From assembly GCF_016593255.1 (NCBI RefSeq), contig NZ_AP023212.1, positions 1,582,501 to 1,646,500 of the forward strand: 64,000 nucleotides of DNA. The letters are read 5' to 3'. The notes under the pieces are model-generated. The model did not search any database. It was given only the letters and a program-made list of their open reading frames with translations, and had not been told where the DNA came from. Positions 45,545 to 54,542 of the stretch are shown here, one piece after another. Origin of the DNA: Hydrogenimonas urashimensis. GTDB taxonomy: Bacteria > Campylobacterota > Campylobacteria > Campylobacterales > Hydrogenimonadaceae. Within the stretch, counting starts at the first letter, position 1, and every line of letters starts with the position of its first letter. The position numbers and the translations under genes are program-made.

Positions 45545-46173
45545 GGACGGTTTTTGAGCGAAGGAAAACGGGTGCGGAGTTTTTCCATGAAAGAGCGTCC
45601 GGGGTCGCTTTTTTGTGTGCGATACCCGGCATCTTTCTCCAGCCAGAGGGGAGAGCCTTCGAAATGGCGATACTCGTAATGGCCGATGAGGTAGCGGATG
45701 GTTGGGTATTTGCGCATCAGGTATTCGATGAGTCGGCGGTTCGCTTCCAGCTGGGCGGGGGTCAAATCGTCGCTTCCGACGTTTTCGATGCCGATGGCGC
45801 AGTGGTTGAGGCCGATGACGTGGCGGGCCATCCGGGTCTCGGGCATCAGGCGGTAGATGGTGCCGTTTCGGTCGACAAGGTAGTGGGCCGAGACGTTGAG
45901 AGCCGAAGCGCGGGCGATGTCGGCGCGGTTGCCCGGCAGCGTTTGAGGCTTGAAAGCTTTCCATGATTTGTCGAGAGTGGGGATGGCGGTGTAGTGGATG
46001 ACGATCATTCGGGGCACAATCCGAATGGTTTGGGTATCGATGCCGTAGTGCTGTTTGATGTACTGCCGGGTCAAAACGATGCGGTTGGGGCCGAAATCGA
46101 TGGGTTTGTCGATGATTTCAAGGGCGAAAAGGGGAAGGAGAAAACATGACGCCAGCAGGAAAATTTTCGCCAT
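45541..46173 (-). CDS. Exported N-acetylmuramoyl-L-alanine amidase (Amidase_2 type)
   Basis: A 210-residue protein with a signal peptide (about residues 1-17) and an AmpD/Amidase_2 domain with zinc ligands in VIHYTAIP and GLNHCAIGIE and a late His/Asp near the DAGYRTQKSDPG segment. It should cut the bond between MurNAc and L-Ala in murein fragments in the periplasm. First gene of a three-gene murein-recycling-like set, placed directly after yifB. Confidence 0.9.
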   Translation of the reverse strand: MAKIFLLASCFLLPLFALEIIDKPIDFGPNRIVLTRQYIKQHYGIDTQTIRIVPRMIVIHYTAIPTLDKSWKAFKPQTLPGNRADIARASALNVSAHYLVDRNGTIYRLMPETRMARHVIGLNHCAIGIENVGSDDLTPAQLEANRRLIEYLMRKYPTIRYLIGHYEYRHFEGSPLWLEKDAGYRTQKSDPGRSFMEKLRTRFPSLKNRP

Positions 46174-46174
46174 C

Positions 46175-47683
46175 TCACCCCCTTCTTCGCAGGCTCAGCG
46201 CTTCGAGAATATGGGGTTTTTGTATCGTGTCGGCGCCGTCTAGGTCGGCGATGGTGCGGGCCACCTTTTTAACGTTGGCGACGGCGCGGTGACTGAGGCC
46301 GAAACTGTGGATGGCTTTTAAGAGCACCGTCTGTGCCTCGGTGTCGAGATTGCAGTAGGTTTCGATTTCTTGTTCATCCAGTTTGCCGTTGAGATGCTTC
46401 TGCCCACGGGATTTTTGCCGCCTGAAGGCTTCGATGACCTGTTCATGCAGGGTGGCTGAGTCGACGGAGGGTTTGTCCTGGGGGTCGCTCTCTTGCATCT
46501 GGACGTAGATGTCGATGCGGTCCAGCAGCGGGTCGGAGAGGCGCTGTTTGTAGCGCTTGATTTCGATGTCGCTGCACCGGCAGGGATGCGTGCGACTGAG
46601 CAGGTTGCCGCAGGGGCAGGGATTCTGGGCGGCGACGAACATGAAACGGGTGGCGTATTCCACTTTGTTGTTGACCCGGGAAATGAGCACCCGGTGGTCC
46701 TGCAGCGGCTCCCGAAGCGCTTCGAGAATCGATTTTTGAAAGTGGGGGAATTCATCGAAGAAGAGAATGCCGCCGTTTGACAATGCCACCTCCCCGATGC
46801 GGGCCCGGGCCGAACCGCCACCGAACACACTCGGTTTGCTGGCCGAATGGTGGGGGGAACGGAAAGGGCGGACGGGTCTGAAGGATGGCTCTTCGTCGCC
46901 GAGCAGGGCGTACTGGTTGGACTGCAGGATCTCTTCGAGGGACATGGGAGGGAGGATGTGGCGCAGGCGCTTGGCGATCATGCTCTTGCCGCATCCGGGG
47001 CTTCCTTCCATGAGAAGGTTGTGCATCCCGGCGGCTGCTATGAGGGCGGCCCGCTTGGCGACCTCCTGGCCCTTCACCTCCCGGAAATCTTCCGGGTACT
47101 CTTTGAGGATATAGTAGGTTTGCTCTCCGATCTCAAGCGTTTCTCCCTCGATGGATGTCGCCTGGACGGTTTGGGGCGGGATTTCGTGTTTGAAAACGGC
47201 GATCGCCTCGGGCAGATTTGTGACTCCGATGTAGTCGATGCCCGGGATCAGCGAGAGTTTCTCCAAAGAGGCTTTGGGGACCATCGCCTTTGTTACGAGG
47301 TTCCGATTTTTAAGAGAGAGGATGATGGGAAAGATGGAGCGGGTATCTTTGAGCGTTCCGTCCAGACCCAGTTCGCCGAAAACGAAAAGCTCTTCCGCTT
47401 CGGTCTCATCGTTTTGCAAGGCGATGACCAGGGCGATGGCCAGGTCCATGTGGCTGCCGCTTTTTTGAAGGTCCGAAGGGCTCAGGTTGACCGTGATTTT
47501 AAGCGGAGGAAAGGAGAAACCGTTGGTTAGCAGGGCCGACTTGACCCTCTCTTTCGACTCCTGGATCGAGGTGCTCCCGAGGCCTACGATGCCGAAGGCC
47601 GGAAGCCCCTTGGTGAAGGTCGCTTCCACATCGACCGGTTTGGCATCAAGACCGTCGAGGGTTGCGGAACGTAGATGCTTCAC
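46175..47683 (-). CDS. YifB/ComM-family AAA+ ATPase (Mg chelatase-like)
   Basis: A 502-residue AAA+ protein. An N-terminal Lon-like domain (1-180) is followed by the AAA core with Walker A in GSPGCGKSMIAKR, Walker B in GILFFDEF, and a C-terminal Mg-chelatase-like extension. A Cys-rich segment (NPCPCGNLLSRTHPCRC) is typical. ComM helps branch migration in natural transformation; other members are unassigned. The start is a GTG at 47683 that overlaps the def stop by 4 bases. Confidence 0.92.
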   Translation of the reverse strand: MKHLRSATLDGLDAKPVDVEATFTKGLPAFGIVGLGSTSIQESKERVKSALLTNGFSFPPLKITVNLSPSDLQKSGSHMDLAIALVIALQNDETEAEELFVFGELGLDGTLKDTRSIFPIILSLKNRNLVTKAMVPKASLEKLSLIPGIDYIGVTNLPEAIAVFKHEIPPQTVQATSIEGETLEIGEQTYYILKEYPEDFREVKGQEVAKRAALIAAAGMHNLLMEGSPGCGKSMIAKRLRHILPPMSLEEILQSNQYALLGDEEPSFRPVRPFRSPHHSASKPSVFGGGSARARIGEVALSNGGILFFDEFPHFQKSILEALREPLQDHRVLISRVNNKVEYATRFMFVAAQNPCPCGNLLSRTHPCRCSDIEIKRYKQRLSDPLLDRIDIYVQMQESDPQDKPSVDSATLHEQVIEAFRRQKSRGQKHLNGKLDEQEIETYCNLDTEAQTVLLKAIHSFGLSHRAVANVKKVARTIADLDGADTIQKPHILEALSLRRRG

Positions 47684-48207
47684 CCCGCCTTCTCTTTGAG
47701 TTCTTTGAGCTTCTTTTTCCACTCTTTTTCAAACTTCTTGCGTTTGAGGAAAGAGAGCTTTTCGATGAAGAGGTGACCGTCGAGGTGGTCCATCTCGTGC
47801 TGGAAGGCGATGGCCAGCAGGCCGTCGGTTTCGATCTCATGTTTCTCGCCGTGACGGTCCTGGAATTCGACACGGATCCATTCGGCCCGTTCCACATCGT
47901 CATAATATTCGGGAACACTGAGGCACCCTTCGGTGTAGGTGGTGCTTCCCCGTTTTTCCAAAATGACCGGATTGATCGCTTCGATCAGATTTTCGGGGTA
48001 CTGGTTCCCCTCTTCGTCGGGGAGGTTGATAAGCAGGGCGCGGATGGGTTCGCCGACCTGGATGGCGGCAAGACCGATGCCGTTGCTGGCGCTCATCGTT
48101 TCGTTCATGTCGTCGAGCAGTTCGTGGAGTCTGTGGTCGAACTCGGTTACCGGGTGGCTCTGCTGCTTCAGGCGTTTGTCGGGATAGACCAGGATCTGAC
48201 GTTTCAT
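47680..48207 (-). CDS. def: Peptide deformylase
   Basis: A 175-residue cytosolic metalloenzyme that removes the N-formyl group from new proteins. All three motifs are visible: GIGLAAIQVG, EGCLSVPE and QHEMDHLDG. The Lys-rich C-terminal tail may contact the ribosome. It sits in the same gene train as tig and clpP, linking nascent-chain processing and quality control. Confidence 0.97.
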   Translation of the reverse strand: MKRQILVYPDKRLKQQSHPVTEFDHRLHELLDDMNETMSASNGIGLAAIQVGEPIRALLINLPDEEGNQYPENLIEAINPVILEKRGSTTYTEGCLSVPEYYDDVERAEWIRVEFQDRHGEKHEIETDGLLAIAFQHEMDHLDGHLFIEKLSFLKRKKFEKEWKKKLKELKEKAG

Positions 48208-48221
48208 GGATAGGGCTCCCC

Positions 48222-49223
48222 TTAGATTTCTACATCCTGCGGACAGATGCCGCAGGACTCATCCACTTTTTTTGCAATATCGAGCGCTTCGAGGGCGCAG
48301 ACGATCGTCTGTTCGGTCGATCGGTCAAGATCGATGCGGGCGATGCCGATATCGACATCGAGCATGATCTCCTCGTCTCCGACGAAAAAGTTGGTGTTGC
48401 TGACCAGATCTTTGAGGCGATCTGCGGCGAGCCGGGCGTTTTCGAGGGAGGTGTGCTTCATCAAAATCGCAAAAACACCCGCTTCGTAGTGGGCGATGGT
48501 ATCGCTGCGTCGGGAGGTTTTAAGAAGAAGCCGGGCGACGGTCCTAAGGACCAGCTGCTGTATTTTAGGGCTCTTGAGTCGGGAAACGACCTCTTCGTTC
48601 GTCCGCACGAGCATCAGGGTGCTTTCGTGGTGGAACTCTTTGATCAGCTTCTCCTCCTGCGCCATCTTTCTAAGGAGGTAATTTTTCTTGTAGACGCCGT
48701 ACCGATCGTCGTAAATGGCGTGTTCCTGGACATCTTGAACCAGATCCGTGGTGGCCGTATAGATCTCCTTCAGTTCGGAAGCATCTTTTTTGATGATCGA
48801 CGTCATCGTCCGGATATCTTTCTTCATCGCCTCAAGGAGGTTTGTCATGGCGCTCTGATCGGCGATGGCGTCGGCTTCGAAGGAGCGTTTCTCCACCACC
48901 GTTTCGAGATGGCGCAGGTTTTTGTAGAGCAGGTTGATGTGCTGAAGAAATTTCTTGATATTCGAAAAAGCCTCTTTGAGATGCTGTTCCAGTATGCCCT
49001 GGTTGTCGTCGTCCCCATCTTCCAGCTCCAGAAGTTTGAGGATTCGTTTGCGAAACGGCACCGGCTTGTTGTCGAGAAGTTTGTCGAACCAGGCATCGAA
49101 ATTGGAGGGAGTGGGCGGAATACCCTCGCGGATCATCGCATTCATGACCTCCCTGGCATATTTTTCGAGATCGCTCGTCGGTTCATCCAGGTCATGGGTT
49201 CTGTATCGTCCGCCACGCTCCAT
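48222..49223 (-). CDS. GGDEF-like domain protein, degenerate active site
   Basis: A 333-residue cytosolic protein with a helical N-terminal region (1-165, coiled coil) and a C-terminal diguanylate-cyclase-like domain (about 170-325: AIYDDRYGVYKKNYLLRKM, then LDVDIGIARIDL). The GGDEF loop is replaced by YEAGVFAI, so no cyclase activity is expected. It may bind nucleotide or act as a scaffold. Located between clpP and def with short gaps, a position I recall from other Campylobacterota. Confidence 0.83.
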   Translation of the reverse strand: MERGGRYRTHDLDEPTSDLEKYAREVMNAMIREGIPPTPSNFDAWFDKLLDNKPVPFRKRILKLLELEDGDDDNQGILEQHLKEAFSNIKKFLQHINLLYKNLRHLETVVEKRSFEADAIADQSAMTNLLEAMKKDIRTMTSIIKKDASELKEIYTATTDLVQDVQEHAIYDDRYGVYKKNYLLRKMAQEEKLIKEFHHESTLMLVRTNEEVVSRLKSPKIQQLVLRTVARLLLKTSRRSDTIAHYEAGVFAILMKHTSLENARLAADRLKDLVSNTNFFVGDEEIMLDVDIGIARIDLDRSTEQTIVCALEALDIAKKVDESCGICPQDVEI

Positions 49224-49241
49224 GTTTGTGTCCTGTTGGGT

Positions 49242-49829
49242 TTATTTGAAACTTCGTTTGAGAACTTCGTCGATCAGGCCGTACTCTTTCGCCTCGTCGG
49301 CACCGAGGAAGAAGTCGCGTTCGGTATCTTTTTCGATCGTTCGGACCGTTTTGCCCGTGCGCTCGGCCAGAATCTTGTTCAGATATTTTTTGAGACGAAG
49401 AATCTCTTTGGCCTGGATTTCGATGTCGGTCGCCTGACCCTGCGCACCGCCAAGGGGCTGGTGGATCATGATGCGGGAACTTGGCAGCGCGTACCGTTTG
49501 CCCTTGGCCCCGCAGGCAAGCAAAAAGGCGCCCATCGAAGCGGCCTGTCCTATACATATCGTCACAATATCGGGTTTGATGTAGTTCATCGTATCGTAGA
49601 TGCTGAATCCGCTGGTAATGACCCCACCCGGCGAATTGATGTAAAGAAAGATGTCCTTGTCCGGGTCTTCCGCCTCCAGGAAAAGCAGCTGGGCAACGAT
49701 CGACGAGGCGACAGCATCGTCGATGGGACCGCTGAGCATGATGATGCGGTCTTTCAGCAGTCTTGAGTAGATGTCGTAGGAGCGCTCGCCGCGCCCGCTT
49801 TTTTCTATGACGAATGGAATGTAGCTCAT
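49242..49829 (-). CDS. clpP: ATP-dependent Clp protease proteolytic subunit
   Basis: A 195-residue serine protease subunit forming the ClpP tetradecamer. The catalytic Ser lies in [11 protein letters not shown], the His in IMIHQPLGG, and the Asp follows in the IEKDTERD segment. Length and motif order are normal. The ATG overlaps the tig stop by 4 bases, so chaperone and protease are co-translated. Confidence 0.97.
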   Translation of the reverse strand: MSYIPFVIEKSGRGERSYDIYSRLLKDRIIMLSGPIDDAVASSIVAQLLFLEAEDPDKDIFLYINSPGGVITSGFSIYDTMNYIKPDIVTICIGQAASMGAFLLACGAKGKRYALPSSRIMIHQPLGGAQGQATDIEIQAKEILRLKKYLNKILAERTGKTVRTIEKDTERDFFLGADEAKEYGLIDEVLKRSFK

Positions 49830-51151
49830 GCTTCTTCTTTTTCGGTTTTCTCTTCTTTGTTCTCTTTTTTCTCATTCAGGAGCTTGGTGAGGAGACGATC
49901 TTCGATCATCGCCATCTTGATGGCCGGCAGGAGGTTCTGCTTCTGATAGTACTCGAAAGTCTGCTGAGGATCCTGCCCCATGCTTATCGCTTCGTAGTAG
50001 ATCGTCTGCATCATCTCCTGGTCGCTTACATCGACCCCCTCTTTTCTGGCAAGGGCATCGACGATGAAGGTCGCCTTGACACTTTTGGCGGCGTCGCCGC
50101 GAAGCTCTTCTCGGAGTGCTTTGACTTTCTCTTCGTTTTCGCGGAGTTCGGCGAGCTCCTCCTCCTTCATTTGCTGAATCCTGTTGCGCAGCGCCATTTC
50201 GATCTCCTGCTCGACGACACTTTCGGGCAGATCGAATTCGAACATCTCAACCAGCGCTTCGACCAGTTTCGGCTTGAGCTCTTCGTTGTAGAGTTTGCTC
50301 AGTTTTTCGCTGCGAAGCTGCTCTTTGGTCTCTTTTTCGAGGTCGGCCAGTGTCGCATCCTCTTTTCCGAGCAGTTTTTTCGCCAGTTCGTCATCGATTT
50401 CGACCGGTTTTTTCGTTTTGATGTCGTGAAGTTTGATTTTGAACTCGACCTCTTTGCCCGCCAGCTCCTTGTTGCGGTAATCTTCGGGGAAGGTGACGGT
50501 AATCGTCTTTTCTTCTCCCTTCTTCATGCCGATCATCTGCTCTTCGAAACCCGGGATGAACTGGCCGCTTCCGATGCGCAGTTCGAAATTTTCCGCCTTT
50601 CCCCCTTCGAAGGGTTCGCCGTTGAGGAAACCTTCGAAATCGAATACCGCAAGGTCGCCCTCTTCGAGGCCCCGATCCTCTTCAAGCGATTCGAACGGCG
50701 CCTGAGCCTCGGCCATCTGTTGGATCCGCTCTTCGATCTCTTTTTTCGTCACGCGCGGTGTTTTGACTTCCGGAATGATGTCGCTGATATCGCCGATTTC
50801 GATATCGGGGCGCAGGCTCAGTTTCAGCTCCACCTCGATGAACTCTTCGCCGCGGTCGAATTTCGTCACGGCCGGTTCGCCGATGATCTTCTCCGCATCG
50901 AGCTCCAGCTCTTTGGATGCCTGATTCAAAATATCGCGAAGCGCTTCGGCTTCCGCATCCTGAACGAGTCGTTCACCCAGCCGTTTCTTGATGACCGACA
51001 CCGGCGCTTTGCCGGGGCGGAATCCGTCGATCTTCATCTGTTTTGCCGCCTGTTTGGCGATCTTTTCCACTTTTTTGTCGATGTCGTTCTGAGCGATTTT
51101 CGCTTCGACGCTGACGTTGGCACTGTCTGTTTTCTTGGCAGTCACTTCCAT
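49826..51151 (-). CDS. tig: Trigger factor
   Basis: A 441-residue ribosome-bound chaperone and peptidyl-prolyl isomerase. The N-terminal ribosome-binding motif is GFRPGKAP, a FKBP-like domain lies around residues 150-245 ([20 protein letters not shown]), and the C-terminal helical arm carries a highly Glu/Lys-rich tail. First gene of the long train tig-clpP-GGDEF-def-yifB. Confidence 0.97.
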   Translation of the reverse strand: MEVTAKKTDSANVSVEAKIAQNDIDKKVEKIAKQAAKQMKIDGFRPGKAPVSVIKKRLGERLVQDAEAEALRDILNQASKELELDAEKIIGEPAVTKFDRGEEFIEVELKLSLRPDIEIGDISDIIPEVKTPRVTKKEIEERIQQMAEAQAPFESLEEDRGLEEGDLAVFDFEGFLNGEPFEGGKAENFELRIGSGQFIPGFEEQMIGMKKGEEKTITVTFPEDYRNKELAGKEVEFKIKLHDIKTKKPVEIDDELAKKLLGKEDATLADLEKETKEQLRSEKLSKLYNEELKPKLVEALVEMFEFDLPESVVEQEIEMALRNRIQQMKEEELAELRENEEKVKALREELRGDAAKSVKATFIVDALARKEGVDVSDQEMMQTIYYEAISMGQDPQQTFEYYQKQNLLPAIKMAMIEDRLLTKLLNEKKENKEEKTEKEEA

Positions 51152-51222
51152 AAAATTACGATCCTTCTAAAAAATTAGTCCATTATTTTACCCAAAAGAG
51201 GCCCGCAATCCAAAATGAGGCA

Positions 51223-51612
51223 TCAAAAGGTGTCAAAACGCAGCTCGACGGTGCGCTTGATCGTTTCGTCGACGAGGCACTGCATCTCGTCGTTGGCGGC
51301 ACCGCTGCCGCTCTTTTCGTGGCGGAAAAAGCCGCATTTGGCGTCCCGGTAGCGGATCCACGCCCGCTGCATCTTCCTGAGTGCCGCACGCCGTGACGGT
51401 GCAATTTCTTTTTTCAAAGCCATATAGGCTTCGTTGAGCTTTTTGTCCTGGCGTCGCAGTTCCGCATCCTGGCATTCGGTGACGGCCATCGTGGTACCGC
51501 CCGAGTTTTCGATACACTTTCTGTAGGTATCGCTGTAGAGCGCCCGAATGTCGACGCAGTCGGCACCCGCTGCGAGGCCCAGAAAGAGAAGGGGAAAAAC
51601 TGCTTGTCTCAT
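51223..51612 (-). CDS. LprI-like (DUF1311) secreted protein
   Basis: A 129-residue exported protein: signal peptide (about 1-17) and a lysozyme-inhibitor LprI-type domain with four Cys (CVDI, KCIE, ECQD, KCGFF) and QRAWIRYRDAKC, the family signature. Members inhibit lysozyme or are of unknown use. The ATG at 51612 has AAGGAG five bases upstream; the longer open frame to 51693 is not needed. Confidence 0.85.
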   Translation of the reverse strand: MRQAVFPLLFLGLAAGADCVDIRALYSDTYRKCIENSGGTTMAVTECQDAELRRQDKKLNEAYMALKKEIAPSRRAALRKMQRAWIRYRDAKCGFFRHEKSGSGAANDEMQCLVDETIKRTVELRFDTF

Positions 51613-51707
51613 GAAATCTCCTTGAATCCTGTCCCGAAAATTCGGCGGCTGTGCATAGATTTTCGGGAGAGATGCTTGATGGTTACGCAACATTTTACGA
51701 AAAAATC

Positions 51708-51729
51708 GTTATACTTCAAAAAGTATAAC
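51708..51729. promoter_or_regulatory. Perfect 9-bp inverted repeat upstream of folE
   Basis: GTTATACTT, loop CAAA, AAGTATAAC (51708-51729). It lies in the divergent region between the lprI-like gene and folE. TATACT within it could be a -10. A symmetrical site over a promoter suggests an operator for a dimeric repressor; a hairpin in RNA is also possible. Confidence 0.5.
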
Positions 51730-51812
51730 AGAAATATTCCACCGGGATGTCGGGCAGGGAAGCCCTGGTGAAAACGAAGTTCCGCGACCCGACTCCGGAG
51801 ACAGAGAGCGAT

Positions 51813-52397
51813 ATGTCCGACGAAAAAGAGGTGAAGTTTGAAAATGCCGTCAGAACGATTCTGGAGCTGATCGGTGAAGATCCGGATCGTGAAGGTCTGG
51901 CCAAAACGCCGCAGAGGGTCTACAAAGCGTTCGAACATATGTGCGGAGGGTACAGGATGGACCCCAGGAAGGTGCTTAATGACGCGATGTTCGAAAGCAG
52001 CAACGACGAGATGGTGCTGGTGCGCGATATCGAATTCTACTCGATGTGCGAGCACCATCTGCTGCCCATCATCGGCCGCGTCCATGTGGCCTATATACCC
52101 AACGGAAAAGTGGTGGGGCTGAGCAAGATACCCCGGATGGTCGATATCTTTGCGCGGCGCCTGCAGATTCAGGAGCAGATGACCGAACAGATCGCCGACG
52201 CGATTCTCGAGACGGTCCAGCCCAAAGGGGTGGCCGTCGTCGTCGAGGCGCGTCATATGTGCATGGAGATGCGCGGAGTGGAAAAGATCAACTCCACGAC
52301 GGTCTCTTCGGCGCTTCGCGGGCTTTTCAAGCGTGATGCAAAAACGAGGGAAGAGTTCATGAGCATGATCAACGCCCCTTTGAGACCCCGCTACTGA
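51813..52397 (+). CDS. folE: GTP cyclohydrolase I
   Basis: A 194-residue cytosolic enzyme that converts GTP to dihydroneopterin triphosphate, the first step to folate. The zinc Cys/His motif is SMCEHHLLP and a second conserved Cys lies in [10 protein letters not shown]. The ATG at 51813 is preferred: AGAGAGCG precedes it and homology starts there, while the ATG at 51747 adds an unrelated tail. Followed by fliI after 12 bases. Confidence 0.95.
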   Translation: MSDEKEVKFENAVRTILELIGEDPDREGLAKTPQRVYKAFEHMCGGYRMDPRKVLNDAMFESSNDEMVLVRDIEFYSMCEHHLLPIIGRVHVAYIPNGKVVGLSKIPRMVDIFARRLQIQEQMTEQIADAILETVQPKGVAVVVEARHMCMEMRGVEKINSTTVSSALRGLFKRDAKTREEFMSMINAPLRPRY

Positions 52398-52409
52398 GCA
52401 GGTGTGAAG

Positions 52410-53708
52410 ATGCCGCTCAAGTCGCTTCGAAACCGCGTCAGGACCATGCCCCTCTCCCCTGCGTACGGAACCATCCAGAGCATCAACGCCAATGCGATCG
52501 TCGCGAGGGGACTGAAGGTAAGCATCGGCCAGAGCGTAACGATCCTGGCGGGCACGGAGCGCAGACTGGGGATGGTGACGGCGCTGGGCACCGAGAGTTT
52601 CACAATTACCCCTTTCGGGTTCATCGAAGGAATGCAGGTGGGCGACCGGGTGCTTTTGAACGAAAAGGGTCTTGAGATTCCCGTTGGCGAGAAACTGCTG
52701 GGGCGGGTGGTCGATCCCTTCATGCAACCGATCGATGGCGGGGGTCCGATTATCCTGAAAGATACCGAGCCGATCATGAAATCGCCGATGGATGTGATGA
52801 AGCGGGGACTGATCGACGAGCATTTCAGTGTCGGCGTCAAAAGCATCGACGGTCTTCTGACCAGCGGCAAGGGACAGAAAGTCGGAATCTTCGCCGGAAG
52901 CGGGGTGGGCAAATCGACACTGATGGGGATGATTGTCCGGGGCAGCGAGGCGACGATCAAAGTGGTGGCGCTTATCGGCGAGCGAGGACGTGAGGTACCC
53001 GAGTTCATCGCCAAGAACCTGGGAGGCGATCTGACCAATACCGTCATCGTCGTGGCCACCAGCGACGACAGTGCCCTGATGCGTAAATACGGCGCCTTCA
53101 GCGCTATGAGTGTGGCGGAGTATTTCAAGAGGCAGGGGCATGATGTGCTCTTTATGATGGACTCGGTGACGCGTTTCGCTATGGCCCAGCGGGAGATCGG
53201 TCTGGCGCTGGGAGAACCGCCCACGTCAAAGGGGTATCCCCCCTCTGCGCTGACGCTGCTGCCCCAGCTGATGGAACGGGCCGGCAAAGAGGAGGGACAG
53301 GGCTCCATCACCGCTTTTTTCACGGTGCTTGTGGAAGGTGACGATCTGAGCGATCCCATTGCCGACCAAAGCCGAAGCATTCTCGACGGCCACATCGTGC
53401 TGAGCCGTGAACTGACCGACAGGGGCATCTATCCGCCGGTGGATGTGCTCTCCTCCGCCTCACGGGTCATCAATGACGTCATCGAACCGGACCATCTGGC
53501 GGCTGTTAGGAAGTTCAGGCAGCTTCTTGCCCTGTTGAAAGAGAACGAGATGTTGGTGCGTATCGGTGCCTACCAGCGCGGAATGGATCCTCAGCTTGAC
53601 GAGGCGCTGGCGAAAAAGGAGGCGATGGAACGTTTCCTGACCCAGGAGGCGGACAAGCCGGTCCCCTTCGTCGAAACAGTGAATAGACTGAAGGAAGTGG
53701 TGAGTTAG
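52410..53708 (+). CDS. fliI: Flagellum-specific ATPase FliI
   Basis: A 432-residue ATPase of the flagellar type III export apparatus, related to F1 beta subunits. It has Walker A in FAGSGVGKSTLMGM, Walker B in DVLFMMDSVTRFAMAQREIG, and the late SALTLLPQLMERAG loop. Length is normal. Placed after folE, with no other flagellar genes in the window. The start at 52410 is preferred to the GTG at 52404, which is too close to the AGG site. Confidence 0.95.
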   Translation: MPLKSLRNRVRTMPLSPAYGTIQSINANAIVARGLKVSIGQSVTILAGTERRLGMVTALGTESFTITPFGFIEGMQVGDRVLLNEKGLEIPVGEKLLGRVVDPFMQPIDGGGPIILKDTEPIMKSPMDVMKRGLIDEHFSVGVKSIDGLLTSGKGQKVGIFAGSGVGKSTLMGMIVRGSEATIKVVALIGERGREVPEFIAKNLGGDLTNTVIVVATSDDSALMRKYGAFSAMSVAEYFKRQGHDVLFMMDSVTRFAMAQREIGLALGEPPTSKGYPPSALTLLPQLMERAGKEEGQGSITAFFTVLVEGDDLSDPIADQSRSILDGHIVLSRELTDRGIYPPVDVLSSASRVINDVIEPDHLAAVRKFRQLLALLKENEMLVRIGAYQRGMDPQLDEALAKKEAMERFLTQEADKPVPFVETVNRLKEVVS

Positions 53709-53727
53709 CGGCTATTCAGCGCAACCG

Positions 53728-54093
53728 TCACACCGCTTTGAGCCGCTTTCTCACCATTTTTTCGAAAGGGGCTCTAGATGGCATCGTGTAGCTGCCATCG
53801 CGCTGTTTCTCTCCCCACATCGGTTCCGGAAAGAAGCTGTCGTTTTCGAATCGCGCCATGACGTGGATGTGCACCCGCGGCAGATAGTTGCCGAAGGAAG
53901 CCATGTTGATCTTGTATGGGCTGAAATACTCTATCATCGCCCTTTCCACGATTTCGTATACGCGCCAGAGTTTGCCGCGCAGCGCATCGGGGCACTCTGT
54001 AAGCTCTCTGAAAGGTTCCCGGGTGAAGATTTTTATCCAGGGAATTTCGCTCGCTTCCCACTCGAGAATGATGTCGTCGTCTTCGTAGATCAT
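53728..54093 (-). CDS. HIT-like family protein
   Basis: A 121-residue HIT-fold protein. The motif region reads PRVHIHVMARF, so the third His of the usual H-x-H-x-H is replaced by Met, as in some divergent HIT proteins. FFPEPMWG follows. Nucleotide hydrolase or transferase activity is uncertain. The ATG overlaps the stop of the upstream membrane gene by 4 bases. Confidence 0.78.
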   Translation of the reverse strand: MIYEDDDIILEWEASEIPWIKIFTREPFRELTECPDALRGKLWRVYEIVERAMIEYFSPYKINMASFGNYLPRVHIHVMARFENDSFFPEPMWGEKQRDGSYTMPSRAPFEKMVRKRLKAV

Positions 54094-54542
54094 CCCAGAT
54101 TGTCCCGTATACCTATGGCATACCAGATGATGACGAGGTTGAGCAGAAAGATCATCATCGAGCTTCCCCGGGAGATGATGTTCTGGAGGGTGGTGCGTTC
54201 GATTCCGTGGGTTTTGAAGGCGATGGTCATGTGGATGACGGTAAGCAGCGTCAGGGCCCCCACGATCGTCAGTTTCACATACATCAGATGCGCCAGCGCC
54301 GATTCGGATGCATGCGCGAAAACGGCGGGGAAACCGAAATGGAAAAACATCGTCAGCCCCGTAATCCAGAGAATGATGAGCCAGAATGTTTCGAAGTAAC
54401 CGTAAAGCGGTCCAAGGTGGGCATAGACCGCTTTCTGGGCCGTTTTGTCACGGAGCAGGATGCCCAGTGCGAAAAGCAGGAGCGACCCGCCGATCCAGGC
54501 GGTGGCGGCGAGGATATGGGTGTAGAGAACTATTTTGATCAA
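54090..54542 (-). CDS. Four-helix membrane protein (DUF2269/CopD-like)
   Basis: A 150-residue inner-membrane protein with four predicted helices. The N-terminal THILAATAWIGGSLLLFALG carries a His often found in heme- or copper-binding CopD/HemJ relatives; a second His lies in ALAHLMYVK and a third in VIHMTIAFK. The start is a TTG at 54542 that overlaps the stop of the heme-protein gene by 4 bases; the open frame continues upstream but homology does not. Function unknown. Confidence 0.75.
   Translation of the reverse strand: MIKIVLYTHILAATAWIGGSLLLFALGILLRDKTAQKAVYAHLGPLYGYFETFWLIILWITGLTMFFHFGFPAVFAHASESALAHLMYVKLTIVGALTLLTVIHMTIAFKTHGIERTTLQNIISRGSSMMIFLLNLVIIWYAIGIRDNLG

Noticed and set aside
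43380-45632. A 750-codon open frame over the dipeptide epimerase
   Set aside because: Only the last 344 codons are protein-like; the upstream part is antisense or out of frame to the DUF819 gene. The true ATG is at 44414.
44411-45964. A 517-codon frame for the DUF819 gene
   Set aside because: The first 140 codons are low-complexity out-of-frame translation of the amidase gene; the start is 45544.
51747-51812. An earlier start for folE at 51747
   Set aside because: The added 22 residues are not folE-like and no ribosome binding site precedes this ATG.
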